From positions 77,076,688 to 77,140,687 of the forward strand of contig NC_056000.1 of NCBI RefSeq assembly GCF_018446385.1: 64,000 nucleotides of DNA, read 5' to 3'. The position numbers were made by a program, and so were the translations under genes. This DNA comes from Zingiber officinale (lineage: Eukaryota; Streptophyta; Magnoliopsida; Zingiberales; Zingiberaceae). The notes beneath the pieces were generated by a model. That model did no database searches. It worked only from the letters and a program-made list of their open reading frames with translations, and was not told the origin of the DNA. This document shows, piece after piece, positions 11,798-23,282 of the stretch; position 1 is the first letter of the stretch; the number at the start of each line of letters is the position of its first letter.

Positions 11798-12918
11798 GCC
11801 ATTAGGACTTCATCATGATCAATAAGGACAATTAAAATAACAAGAGAAATAGGGAAATTAATTTGGTCAACTTGGGAACATCTCACACAAACTATAAGGT
11901 TTAACAAATGATTTTTGTTTGCTAGAAATGGGGTGAGATGCTAGGATCAGCCAAATTATTCAAAATGTATCATGCATCCCTTGAATAATTAGGTTGAAGA
12001 GACATAAATTGAGTATGGGGAAGACCATTACATAATTCATGTGTATTTGGTTCCTAGATCTTACTCATATATTCCAACCAAGGAAACTTGGTTGGACCTT
12101 TACCTAGAAATTATGAAACTTTGGTTGATGGACTGTTTGACATACTTGAACGATACTTTTCATGATTTTGATTGAAACTAGGACAAGTCCTTAAAAGAAT
12201 GATAGCAAGTTGGTTATATTTTGACAAACTTGAAACTGAACATAACTAGTCGAAAATTTCAGTTTTCAGGCCTTAAGTTGTTTGTTTTCTAAATGTCTGC
12301 AACTTTAGGGCTACAAACAAGTTCAGACCATAATTTTTAGGTAATCGTTATGCTTGTAGATCCTCCAGGTTCTAGGTTCTGAACTTGGAAGTTTTCCTAG
12401 AGAAACTTCCACGAACTATCGAACATCTCTATGAATTTCAGTTACTGAAATTACTAATTTCAGTTACTGAAATTACTGGAGAGATCTAAGTATCAGACAT
12501 CGATCGGTCTACGGACCGATCGGGAGGTTCCCTGATCGGTCCACAGATCGCTCGGGACCGGTCAGATCGATCAGATCAATCCGCTCGCAAGGCAGCCGAT
12601 CATTCTCGATCGGTACCGGCCGATCAGAAGTTCCCTGATCGGTCCAGGGACCGATCGGCGACTACTGATCGTTCTGATCGGTCTACAGACCGATCAGGAT
12701 GTTCCTGGATCGGTCCATGGACCGATCAGGAGGCTCCTGATACCTCCTGATCGGACAGCCGTCCGATCATTTCATCAACTGTACACCCATCAATAAACCC
12801 TTAAATCTTCCCGATCCCTTCTTTTCCTCTTTCACACTGAACCCTAGCCGACTCTTCCCTACACCTTCTCTTCTCTTTGCACGCCGGAACCCTAGCCGAA
12901 GCTCTAGCCAACAGCTCA
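11798..12918 (+). other. Sirevirus inter-ORF region (pol to ORF3)
   Basis: This is 1.1 kb of non-coding DNA with no plausible ORF. From 11798 to 12490 it is AT-rich and featureless apart from a duplicated TTTCAGTTACTGAAATTACT near 12436-12478. From 12498 to 12775 it holds the third palindrome cluster. From 12780 to 12918 it is CT-rich with AACCCTAGCCG words repeated twice, resembling the 5' leader of a plant mRNA. It then runs directly into the ORF3 ATG at 12919. Confidence 0.7.
12498..12775. repeat. internal palindrome cluster upstream of ORF3
   Basis: GATCGGTC...GACCGATC-type palindromes are repeated about six times, with the same arms as those in the LTRs but different spacers. The cluster ends about 140 bp before the ORF3 start. 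Confidence 0.8.
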
Positions 12919-14338
12919 ATGGCACCAAGGTAACTCCTTACTTCTCTAGAACTTGGCATTTCGATTTCATTTCTCACCATAACTGTGGTTTTTGTTTCGG
13001 GTGGCTCCTGTGCTCATTTATTTCCCATTGTATCCCATTGTAAACTCTTAGAAAGAAGCCAGTGGGTGAGGGGACCTCTAAGTCACCTGAGAAGTCGAAG
13101 TCAAAGGCTCCTTCCCGACCTCAACCATCTGTTTCCGGGAGATTCCCGAACCACAACTTTGAGGAAGACTTTAGACAAAGAACCTTTAAATTACTCCCTT
13201 GTAGGTCTGTAGATCGTAAATTCATGGACGAATTTTGTCCAACTGTGTCTGAAATCATTGCCTACTATAAACTTGACTCACTTGTCTACTTAAAACGGGA
13301 TATCAACTACGACTTGGTCTCTGAGTTTTATAACAACCTTCATCAGACTAATGATGCAGGTTATAAAACAAGAGTTGCTAAGCGGACTCTTGATTTCAGT
13401 TTCTTATCCTTCTTTGACTATCTCGATTGTCGGAGGTGTTCCGGTAATGTCTTTTCGATATTTCCTGATTTACCAGATCCTTTACCTCCACCCTTTGATA
13501 TCTCATCTGACAATATTTATGAGTACTTCTTCAGATATCCTAGACCGGGTGGCCTTGATGAGCTAGATGTTGACTTCCCTACTTTTGCAGCCTTGAGATT
13601 ATCTCCTCAAGACTACATTCTTTTAAAATTGTCACAAACTGCCTTCTGCCTATCACATCTAAACCATTGTCTAAGATCCGACCATATCATTGCCTGATGC
13701 TTTATGGATTACGTCGGCGTCTCGACTTTGACATCGTATCTAGCATCTACTCTTCGATCATCTCCTATAGTGAGCCGAGCGGCTACACTGTTTATATGCC
13801 TTATGGGCATATAATTACAGATTGGCTCGAGACCCTTCAGATTGATGTCTCTAAGGGTATAATAGTCAAGATGGTCAGACAAGATTGCAGACTTGGGAAG
13901 CGGGCATTTTCCAAGTCTGGAATCATAGGACAAAATGGGGATGTTTGGTGGAAGGATGGGAGAGCTCTAGGTGAGTTACCACGGGGACCTCCACGACAGG
14001 TTGCAGTTGCTCCTGTTGCTGCTCCTCCTGCTGCTGACGATGGAGAGGCCGATCCTGATTTGCGTTGGTAGATCGCCGAGCTGGAGAGTCGCTTTGATCG
14101 ACACGATGAGCTGCTGGTTGCTGAGCTTCACGGGCTGCGTGTCCGGATTGACCAGCGCTACGATGATTTACACAGTCAGCAGCTGGCGACACATCAGGTG
14201 ATTATGGATTGAATGGCCAGATACCCACCTCCGCAGGATTTCCCGGGCTATCCATCCTCGAGCAGCAGCATGCCACCTCAGGGACTCATTCCTCCCGTTG
14301 ATGATCCTGATGCTCCTCATGATGAGGAGGCTGATTGA
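12919..14338 (+). pseudogene. Sirevirus third ORF (env-like position), probably spliced, broken
   Basis: An ORF lies downstream of pol where Sireviruses carry their env-like gene; its function is unknown. The open frame from about 13062 has no ATG near its start, but an ATG at 12919 followed by GTAACT at 12930 and a TTAG acceptor ending at 13051 makes a 122-bp intron that joins the two in frame. The first ~30 residues would be basic and Ser/Pro-rich. The middle (to about 13690) resembles plant transposon-associated proteins of unknown role. The C-terminus (14072-14335) is predicted helical/coiled coil with an acidic end. Breaks: a frameshift at about 13667-13697, TAG at 14069-14071 and TGA at about 14210-14212. 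I see no clear signal peptide or transmembrane segment, so envelope function is not supported by this copy. Confidence 0.6.
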
Positions 14339-14586
14339 TACACATTGATACTATGATGACTGTCTATGTTTCGGATGTTGGTTGTTGGATATGTATGTCT
14401 GTCCTGGATATTTACTGATTTCATCTAGTTATGCTGTTCATTGTCTTGTTCTTCTTTATGTTTCACTTTTTATTGGTTTTTAATATGCTGCTCATATGCC
14501 ATGTCTTGTATGCCTCTTATTTCGTTATCACTGCCTTATAATACACTTAGAGGTATTTTGGGTGAATTAAGAAAAAGACAGTATAG

Positions 14587-14844
14587 GTTAAGGGGGAGTG
14601 CTTTAACGTTTTCTTACCTAATTCGCACCATTTCGGTGTTTGACAAAGGGGGAGAAGATAACTAAGTTTAAAGATAAATGGAAGTTTGGCTTTAGGGGAG
14701 GACCTTGATTCCCCTATCCTTACATGGTGTTGTATCTGTCTTAGGGGGAGGATCTTGATTCCCCTAAAATTAGGGAAATATGGATATATGAATATTTCTG
14801 ATCTAAACTTAAATCGTGTTGTCAAACAACAAAAAGGGGGAGAT
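14587..14844 (+). promoter_or_regulatory. multiple polypurine tracts with hairpins before 3' LTR
   Basis: G-rich purine tracts occur at about 14589 (AAGGGGGAG), 14645 (AAAGGGGGAGA), 14692 (TAGGGGAGGA), 14741 (TTAGGGGGAGGAT) and 14832 (AAAAAGGGGGAGA). The last directly abuts the 3' LTR and is the expected functional PPT. Two of the others form stem-loops with a downstream CCCCTA (AGGGGAGGACCTTGATTCCCCT and its sister at 14742). Multiple PPTs are a described Sirevirus signature. Confidence 0.85.
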
Positions 14845-16640
14845 TGTTGATACAGTCTAACCTGGCTGTTGTTTTGATGTTGACACTGATTTAAGTTTGT
14901 ATCAGATATTAATTAAACTCAGACTGATTGATGATCAAGGTTGATCATGAGGAGAGGAAAAGTCCAAGTACGGATACTTGGCACGCAAAGTCAGAGAGGG
15001 CTCGGTAGCTCGTTCTCTGGACCGGACGAAGTCGGAGAGGGCTCGGCAGCTCGTTCTCCGGACTAGGTCAGAGAGGGCTCGGTAGCTCGTTCTCTGGACC
15101 GGACGAAGTTGGAGAGGGCTCGGCAGCTCGTTCTCCGGACTAGATCAGAGAGGGCTCGATAGCTCGTTCTCTGGACCGGACGAAGTCGAAGAGGGCTCGG
15201 TAGCTCGTTCTCCGGACTAGGTCAGAGAGGGCTCGGTAGCTCGTTCTCTGGACCGGACGAAGTCGGAGAGGGCTCGGCAGCTCGTTCTCCGGACTAGGTC
15301 AGAGAGGGCTTGGTAGCTCGTTCTCTGGACCAGGAAGACGTTAGGGTTTAGGGCTGGGAGGCTCTAAAACTAACACAAGACATTGGATCGGTCTGTTGAC
15401 CGATCCAGTGATACTCTGGTTGTCTGGATCGGTCGGCAGACCGATCCAGTGATACATGAGTCACCTGATCGGTCTCGTGACCGATCAGTGACCACACAGA
15501 AAGTCTCTGTGGGTTATCTGATCGGTCTGGGGATCGAAAGTCTCTGTGGGTTATCTGATCGGTCTACAGACCGATCAGAAAGGAGCGATCAGAAACGCTG
15601 GGACTCAAAGTGAAAGGGGGGATCGGTCTGTGGACCGATCCACCCATAGGCTGATCGGTCCACAGACCGATCATACTCTTCCCGGACCGATCAGGATGAG
15701 TCTTGATCGGTCCAGAGAGCTATGGATCGGTCTGTTGACCAATCCACAACTTGTCGTTTATTTCTGCTGCTTCTCTGATTTTTTTCTGATTCACTTCTGA
15801 TTCACCTGATCAAATCATCTGCTGTGAGATTTTTAAGTTACAGGTTGCAGGTATCGTGCCATTGGTTAATTTCAAATGAAGCTCCATCAGAAGAATAAGA
15901 ACAAGTGCCCTTTATGTTGTATTTCACTGCAAGTGATGCAATTCGGGCTTCAACGATCACTGGCCGCGATCAGTTGGACTCTTGCTCATTGGTTCGAGCT
16001 CAGAGACACCAGGGAAGACCATGGATGGTATTGGTGTGAGTTCAGAGAACCAGATGAGAAGCAAGAGTGATTGGCGACGCCTGAGTTGGTTGCAGCGATT
16101 CGACACAGGTGACAGTGATTCGGGACAGTGAGAAAGCAGAATAAGAAGAAGGAAGAAGAGAGGTTTGCTAAGGTTCTGGAAAAACTCTCTGTCGATCAAG
16201 AGGCTGTGTGTGTTGTTGAGCTCTTGGCTGATTCCTTCTGTCTTTGCATTTTTGCTTCGTGGCTGTAAGTTCATCTGTTCAATCCTTTAGCCACTGAACT
16301 CTGTAAGTAATTGTGCTTCACTTTCAAATCTATTTTGTGATCTTTGTGGAGAGGTTACTCCACCGAGAAGGAGAAACATTTAGCCGGAATTTGTCCGGGG
16401 TGTGATCTACCGAACGATCAAGGGATCGTCCACCTTACGGACACGCCGAGGAGTAGGGGCAAGTTATCCCCGAACCTCGTACATACTTGTGTAAGCTGTG
16501 GGTTGTGCTTCTTTCCTTGCATCAGTTTTATTTTTGTTTATTTCTGCTGTGCTAACAAGCTTTTGTGAGGAATTGATTGAGTTTTTAGTGGAGGCTATTC
16601 ACACCCCCCCCCCCTCTCTAGTCATCCCAAGATCCTAACA
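14845..16640 (+). repeat. 3' LTR of Sirevirus S
   Basis: This 1,796-bp LTR starts TGTTGATACAG and ends CCTAACA, followed by the TTGAT target duplication. It is about 140 bp longer than the 5' copy. It has about nine instead of seven 38/40-bp units (14990-15335), a short duplication around TCTCTGTGGGTTATCTGATCGG near 15500-15560, and a longer C-run near 16605. The palindrome cluster is at 15385-15750. Confidence 0.9.
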
Positions 16641-17560
16641 TTGATACTTTTTCTTTAACGTTTCTCTGCATCAACCTCGCACTCTTTGAACTAATCAAAG
16701 CACTTAGACTTGCGGCGCATCAAGTAAATGTATCCGTATCTCGAATAGTTGTCTAAAAGAGACAAAATATTCAAAACAACCTCTTACCTGGATAGTCAAA
16801 GGTCCACACATATCAGAATTCCAACATATCTTTGGCTCCTTACCCTTTAGATTTAAAAGCTTCTTGGTTATTTTTCCTTCCAAGTAAGACTCGCAGGTTG
16901 GAAAGATTTCCACTACCAATGAACCCAAAAGTTCATCAGCTACCAATGAATCCTACTCAAGTTAATATAACCTAACATTAGATGCCAAAGATATAATTGG
17001 TTCATTTCTGAAGGTTGCTTTCTCTTATAGTTAGAAGATGTGTTATTAATTTCTATTTGCTGCATCGTGGGAGTTATTGGACTATAAATTATCAACCAAC
17101 ATACCAGAACAAATAACTTCCATATTTTCTTGATAACAAGTTATCAAAAATAAACACAATATCTATTCTTTAATAGTTTAGAAACTGAAATCAGGTTTTT
17201 TCTAAACTTAGTACATAAAGACAATTTATGAAAATCCATATTTTATTCCTATTAGAGAATAAACTTCTCCCACTGTAACAGCTGCTACTTTTGCAGCAGT
17301 GCCCATGTAGTGGGTGATTTTCCCTTCATATAGTTATCGAATTTCCTGGAACCATTGCAATGAACTGCAGACATGATCAGTGGTTCCCGTATCTACACAC
17401 CAGGTACCGGTAAATAACACCACTAATCATGTAACTACTAATGAATAAAAATACCTTTATTGTTCTCAGTTTTGAGAAAACAGTCTACCTTAATGTCTAA
17501 GTCCTATTTTCAATCATTATAATTGGGACTACTAAGTCTTTTCTATAGTATAACAACTAG
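16641..17560 (-). pseudogene. copia A: protease and integrase N-terminal part, degraded
   Basis: Read downward from about 17560, an aspartic-protease-like site (VDTGTTDHVC) lies at about 17360-17395. The GAG-pre-integrase/zinc-finger region and integrase start follow (GSLVVE.FPTCES near 16880-16925; MCGPLTIQ near 16785-16805). The frame shifts repeatedly. The same motifs occur in better condition in element B at 21708-22430, which identifies A and B as one family. Confidence 0.7.
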
Positions 17561-19077
17561 GGGATTGACAAACATTTAAATCCTAAGAATAAAAAGTATT
17601 TGGTCAAGATCAACTCTTTAAAATCCCCGTGATTTTTGTATGCCATGATAGTGTGAATGTATACAAAATTAAAGAGGAGATTTTATCCATTAACTTTATT
17701 ATCTCGTCAACCTTACTTTATGACGAATAAATTTAATAGTTGATATGTCAAATATTTGGTCAAAGCTTTGAATTTAAAATAATATTGATTCCTCAAACAA
17801 CATTATTTAAATTCACCAACACCTCAAACACCGGGAATTATGCATGCCACGATAATGTGGACGTATATAAATTTAAACATTTGTAAGAGGAGGGTTTTAC
17901 CCATTAATTATCTTGTCAATAAGTCTTTATGACAAATAAAATTACCTCAAACACCGTGAATTTTGTATGCCACGATAGTGTGGACGTATACAAAACCAAA
18001 CATTTGTAAGAGAGGTCTTTCCCATTAATTTTATTTTCTTGTCAACCTGACAAATAAAATTACCTCATACACCGTGAATTTTGTATGCCACGATAGTGTG
18101 GACGTATACAAAAACTCAACATTTGTAAGAGGAGGTTTTAATTTTATTATCTTGTCAACCTATCTTTATGACAAATTAATAGTTGATTTCCTTCAGTCAC
18201 ACAAATAATAGCAGTGACTCCGATAGGGAGGATACTATTAGATGTGCCTAAGTGTGTACCATTACTTGACACTTAGTCCATTAATAAGATTGTGTCCCTT
18301 CCGATGGGGAAGATCACACGCTCTTGATTAATTTCCTATAGTCATCTAAAATGGAAGTTTGATCTAGTGATCCGCAAACAAGCTCATCCGATATGGAGGA
18401 AGGCACTCAGAGCCAACGCGCAAGCTTGTTGCATCACTTACAAACCAGTAATGGAGACCGTGAAATTTATCTAAAATAAATCTCTCTCCCACTTAGTTAT
18501 TTAAAGTGAGGAATTTTAAACTATCCTAGCATACATCACATGCATACACGCACATCACAGTAAATAAAAGCAATAAATATGGAAATTAATTTTCCAACTA
18601 TTATGACCTTTTTCCATCACTGTCCTCCGTGTGCTCCAACCCTAGTTGCTGCCATATTTAGCCACCGCCATCAAGTCTAGTCGTCGCATCCATCTTGCTT
18701 CTTATTCCACTGCGCTTCTGGTGCTCCAAAAGTACCACGCCTCGCAAGAATCCGATTCGTGACAAAAATAGAATTTTATATATATTGATCCTATATTCCA
18801 CGAAGGAATGTACATGTAATCTAGATCAAAAATAAAATTCTAAATTCTAGGGCTAATACAGCTCCTGCTGTATTAGTTACATACAATCATGCACACACAA
18901 AATAATACCCTTGATATGTCCAAGTGTCCAATCACACACAATATCTATTTGCCATAATAGTTGGAGCCTGCAACCACAAAGTTAGCACATCTTACTATTA
19001 TCCTGCCTAAATTATGTATGTGCATAATCTAATTGAAAACCAAACACACAGAGGCAAACCTTAGCTCTGATACTAAT
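17561..19077 (-). repeat. copia A leader with ~120-bp tandem repeats; gag deleted
   Basis: This is the untranslated leader between protease and PBS; no gag frame is present, whereas relative B has a 233-codon gag at this place. Four imperfect copies of a ~120-bp unit lie at about 17628-18180. Each contains TGTATGCCACGATAGTGTGG followed by a pyrimidine-rich CTTGTCAACC. B has only one copy (about 23380-23510). The primer-binding site (minus-strand AGTATCAGAGC, one mismatch from canonical) is at 19064-19074. Confidence 0.7.
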
Positions 19078-21707
19078 TGTTGGTTGGTCCTAGGAAGATC
19101 GTAACAGTTCCAGTGTACAGAAATTTTGTACAAGAGTCGAACCTTTCCTAAACAACCTATTGTGTTCTTTAGAAATTAAATTAGGAATCGCAAACGGAAC
19201 TTAACATTATTGATTCCAAATTTAACTTATCTGTTCTTAATGGTTTAGACTTGGATCGCAAGCGGAACTTAACACTATTGATTCAAATCAACTTATGTTA
19301 CAAAGTTAATTAAATATTTATTTCTAAAATCGGCTCCCAGGTCAAGCATGGCGAGGCACAAGACCTTCTGGGGTATGAGATCATCCACCACTGCTTCGAC
19401 AAAGCCTTTAATAGAAATTCAATATTTAATTTCCTAAAATAACATTAGATTTAACCAAAAGAAACAATCGAATCACAAATTCAAAAAACAAAATAAAAAC
19501 ATAAATTCAAAACAAATCCGAAAAACTCTAAAATCATATGCCTCTTATGTTTGGTATTTCCAAAAATAACTATACAAAGAAAACTAGTATGATGCGGAAA
19601 ATAATTACTAGTTATACCTTTCTTTGTAAGCAAATAACCTCTTGATCTTCTACTGTATTCCTCTTCTAATCTCGGGTGTTGTGTGGGCAACGATCTTCCG
19701 AGACGAGAACCACCAAGCTCCTTCTTCTCCAAGCTAGATTCGGCCACCATCAATTCTTCAAGAGAAATAGAGGTCCAGCCACCACCACCAAGCTCCAAGG
19801 GATGCAAGAAACAAAACCTCCTTTATCTCCTTCTTCTCCTAGCTAGAACCGGCCACCATGGACTTCTCTTATGTTGATGCCGCCGGCCACAAAGGAGGAA
19901 GAGAAGAAAAGGAGAAGAGACCCTAGCGCCGGCCACACCAAGGAAAAGAGAGGTAGAAAAAGAATTGAATTGTTCTCATGAAGGCACCTCTACCTCCTCT
20001 TTTATAATCTTTGGTCTTGGCAAATAAGGAAATTTAAATAAAAACTTCCTTAATTCTTTTGCCATGAAAAGGTAAAATTTAATTAATTAAAATTAAAATC
20101 CTTTTCTTAAACCATATGGTCGACCACTTTAATCTCCAAAACAAGGAGAGTTTTAATTAACACAAGAATTAAAACTTCCTAATTTCTTTCCGGAAATTTA
20201 TAAAAAAATTTCCAATAATTTTCCCTTCATGATGGTTTGTAAAAAGGAAATTTTATAAATTAAAATCTTTCTTTTAAACATGTGGATGATTTCCAAAAGG
20301 AAAGTTATCTCTAAAAATTAAAATCTCCTTTCAATCTACAAATAAGGAAAGATATCAAATCTTTTCTTAATCTTTTGTAGAAACTTATAAAAAAGAATAT
20401 TTAATTTTTAAACTCTCTTTTAAATCATGAACATGGTTAAAAAAGAAAAGTTTTCTCAAAATTAAAATCTACCTTTCAATCTACAAATAAGGAAAGATTT
20501 CAAATCTTTTCTTAATCTTTTATAGAAAACTATAAAAGGAAAGATTTAAATTTTAAAATCTCTTTTAAAAACCATGATATCCACATTAACATAAGATTAA
20601 AAATAAAATCCCTTTTAATATGATGTGGCCGGCCACACCAAGCTTGGTTTAAGCTAGGGCCGGCCACACCAACTCAACTCATCCTATTTACTTGGCCGGC
20701 CCAAGCTTGGGTTCCAAGCTTGCTTGGACGGCCCCAATAGGATAGGTATAAAGGTGGGTAAGAAGTGGGTATGTGGTGGGTATAAATCTCTATATATAAG
20801 AGGCTACGATAGGGACCGAGAGGAGGAATTGGTTTTGGTCTCCCGATGAAATTAAGCTTCCCGTGTTCGCCCCGAACACACAACTTAATTTCATCAATAA
20901 TAATTCATACCACTAAAAAATTATTATTGAACTATCGCACAAATCTCAAATTACATTTTGGGCTCCTTCTTATTATGAGTGTGTTAGTCTTCCTGTGTTT
21001 AAGATGTCAAATGTCCACTAATTAATCGAGTTACTGACAACTCATTTTAATTAATATCTTAGTCCAAGAGTAGTACCACTCAACCTTATCGTCATGTCGG
21101 ACTAAGTCCACCTGCAGGGTTTAACATGACAATCCCTATGAGCTCCTCTTGGGAAAATTCTCAACCTAGATTACTAGGACACGGTTTCCTTCTATAATCA
21201 ACAACACACACTATAAGTAATATCATTTCCCAACTTATCGGGCATATTGATTTATCGAGCTAAATCTTACCGATTGATAAGTCAAAGAAATAAATACTAA
21301 ATATATGTGCTTGTTATTATATTAGGATTAAGAGCACACACTTCCATAATAACAGAGGTATTGTTCTTTTATTTAGTCAGTATAAAAAGAAACTGTCTCA
21401 AATGATCCTACTCAATACACTTAGAGTGTACTAGTGTAATTTATTAGTCAAGATAAACTAATACCTAATTACACTACGACTATTCCAATGGTTTGTTTCT
21501 TTCCATCTTAGTCGTGAGCAACTGTTTATAATTTATAAAGAACCGATAATATGATCTTCTGTGTGTGACACCACACACCATGTTATCTACTATATAAATT
21601 AATTGAACAATTACATTCAACAAATAAATGTAAATATTGACCAATGTGATTCTTTTATTTCAAAATAAATATTTACAAAAGCTAGGGTTTTAGTATACAC
21701 TCTAACA
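19078..21707 (-). repeat. 5' LTR of copia A
   Basis: This 2,630-bp LTR starts (minus strand) TGTTAGAGTGTATACTAAAA at 21707 and ends CCAACCAACA at 19078, next to the PBS. It aligns with the 1,648-bp LTR of B at both ends and in the middle, but carries about 1 kb of extra AT-rich sequence (about 20040-21090) missing from B. The short frame at 19481-19877 and others match nothing known. Confidence 0.8.
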
Positions 21708-22570
21708 TGTGCCCATATCTCGAATAATCGTCTATAAAAGAGACAAAATATTCGAAACCACCTCTCGCCTGGATAGTCATAGGTCCACACAAATCAGAAT
21801 GAACCAATTCCAATACATCTTTTGCTCTATATCCCTTGGCTTTAAGAGGTCTCTTGGTCATTTTACCCTCCAAGCAACATTCGCAGGTTGGAAAATTTTC
21901 CACCACCAATGAACCCAAAAGTCCATCGGCTATTAGCCTTTGAATCCTACTCAAGTTTATATGACCAAGCCTTAGATGCCAAAAATATGTTTGGTTCATT
22001 TCTGAAGGTTCCTTTCTCTTATTAGAGTTAGAGGATGTGTTATTAATTTCCATTTGTTACTTTGTGGGAGTTATCGGATTTAGAGTATACAAATTACCAA
22101 CTAATGTACCAGAACAGATAACTACCCTATTTTTCTTGATAACCACTTTATCATCAAAAGAAACAGTATATCCATCCAAAAATAGTTTAGAAACTGAAAT
22201 TAAATTCTTTCTAAAATTTGGTACATGAAGACAATTTCTCAAAATCAAAGTTCTATTCCTATCATATAATAAGTAAACATCTTCCACTGCAACAGCCGCC
22301 ACTTTCGTAGCATTGCCCATGTAGACGGTTATCTCTCCTTCATATAGTTGTCGAGTTTCCTAGAACCTCTGCAATGAATTGCAGACATAATCAGTGGCTC
22401 CTGTATCTACACACCAGGTACTGGTAGATAACACCACTAAACATGTCTCAACTACTAGAGAATAAGATATACCTTTATTGTTATCTTTCCTATGAGAACA
22501 GTCCGCCTTCCAATGTCCAGATTACTTGCAAATGAAACATTTACCCTTCGGCTTCTTCTCTCCTGCTTTT
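21708..22570 (-). pseudogene. copia B: zinc knuckle, protease and integrase N-terminus
   Basis: From about 22540 downward there is a CCHC knuckle region (CFICK, a TAA stop, then SGHWKADC), in a different frame from gag. A protease active-site-like VDTGATDYVC follows at about 22385-22415. From 22053 to 21708 runs an open integrase start with HLRLGHIN and CCLEGK (zinc-binding) and then LVHSDLCGP and FIDDYSRYG (first catalytic Asp region). It stops where element A inserted. The TAA in the knuckle and frame changes around the protease mean it is not functional. Confidence 0.75.
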
Positions 22571-22580
22571 AGTCTAGTAC

Positions 22581-23282
22581 CTAGAGATTTTTCACTTTCT
22601 TTACCGAACCAACTTGTTTCTTCTTCTTCTTCTTGCCTTTCGACTTAGAAGTAGAACCATTTCCAGCAAAGTGAATTTGAGAACTATGAAGAAATAGCCC
22701 TTCTACTGCTTGAAGTTCTGTCAGTAGTTCCACCAATAAATAAATCCTTTTATTCATACTGTAGTTCAGGCAAAACTGCTCAAAACTTTTGGGCAGCGTT
22801 TGGAGAATAATATCGACATGAGTTTCCCCATCAATTTCAGCTCCAAGGATTTGTATTTCGTTCAAGTAAGCCATCATTTTGAAGATATGATCCCTTACGG
22901 GTGTCCCCTCTGACATGGTGGTTGTCATTAAGTTTCTCATAGCCTCTTGCCTAGTAGCCTGATTCTGGTGTCCGAAGATTTCCTTGAGATTGTGCGTCAT
23001 GTCATAGGCAGTGGGCATGGCTTGATGCTGATATTGCAGCACATTTGATATTGAAGGCAAAATGTAACACTGTGTCATCTCATTTTCCTTGACACATTTC
23101 CTATGATACTCAATCTTCTCTTCACTAGAATCATTATTAGGCGCATTAGGACAGACCTCTAATAATACAAACTTATAGCCTTCAGCAGTTAGGACAATGT
23201 CCAGGTTTCTTTTCCAATCTATGTAATTTTGACCAGTAAGTTTGTTCTCTTTCAAAATAACAGCAAGTGGGTTGAAGGTCAT
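22581..23282 (-). pseudogene. gag: copia B gag (233 aa, truncated before zinc knuckle)
   Basis: This is an open frame of 233 codons starting MTFNPLAVILKENKL. It has the copia gag (UBN2-like) architecture: an N-terminal TGQNYIDWKRNLDIVL (WKR-type) motif, a central helical region, a conserved LPKSFEQF motif near residues 160-170, and a poly-Lys stretch near the C-terminus. It ends shortly before the CCHC knuckle, which is in the next frame. A one-base frameshift therefore probably separates capsid from nucleocapsid. This is the best-preserved gene of the A/B family in the window. Confidence 0.75.

Larger units (their letters stand above)
5364..16640 (+). mobile_element. complete Sirevirus (Ty1/copia, SIRE-like) element S
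   Basis: This is an 11,277-bp element with two LTRs starting TGTTGATACAG, the iMet-type primer site TGGTATCAGAGC after the 5' LTR, gag, pol in copia order (PR-IN-RT-RNaseH), a third ORF downstream of pol, several GGGGGAG polypurine tracts before the 3' LTR, and a 5-bp target duplication TTGAT (5359-5363 and 16641-16645). A large gag with coiled coil, an extra ORF after pol, multiple PPTs and clustered palindromes together are hallmarks of Sireviruses. Coding regions carry a few stops and frameshifts, so this copy is not autonomous. Confidence 0.9.
4312..21707 (-). mobile_element. Ty1/copia element A (minus strand), interrupted by S and probably T
   Basis: Element A occupies 4312-5363 and 16641-21707, read from high to low coordinates. 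Its parts are the 5' LTR (19078-21707), primer-binding site, leader, protease and integrase, then integrase and reverse transcriptase after the Sirevirus interruption. Coding sequence is continuous across the S insertion (integrase on both sides) and the TTGAT duplication supports this. The 3' part is off the left edge. A sits inside the integrase of a relative (B), beginning at TGTGC (21708-21712), which should be its target duplication. The gag region is missing; see the leader entry. Confidence 0.8.

Noticed and set aside
12919-14338. ORF3 as a proven viral envelope protein
   Set aside because: No signal peptide, transmembrane segment or fusion-peptide-like stretch could be seen; only its position is env-like.
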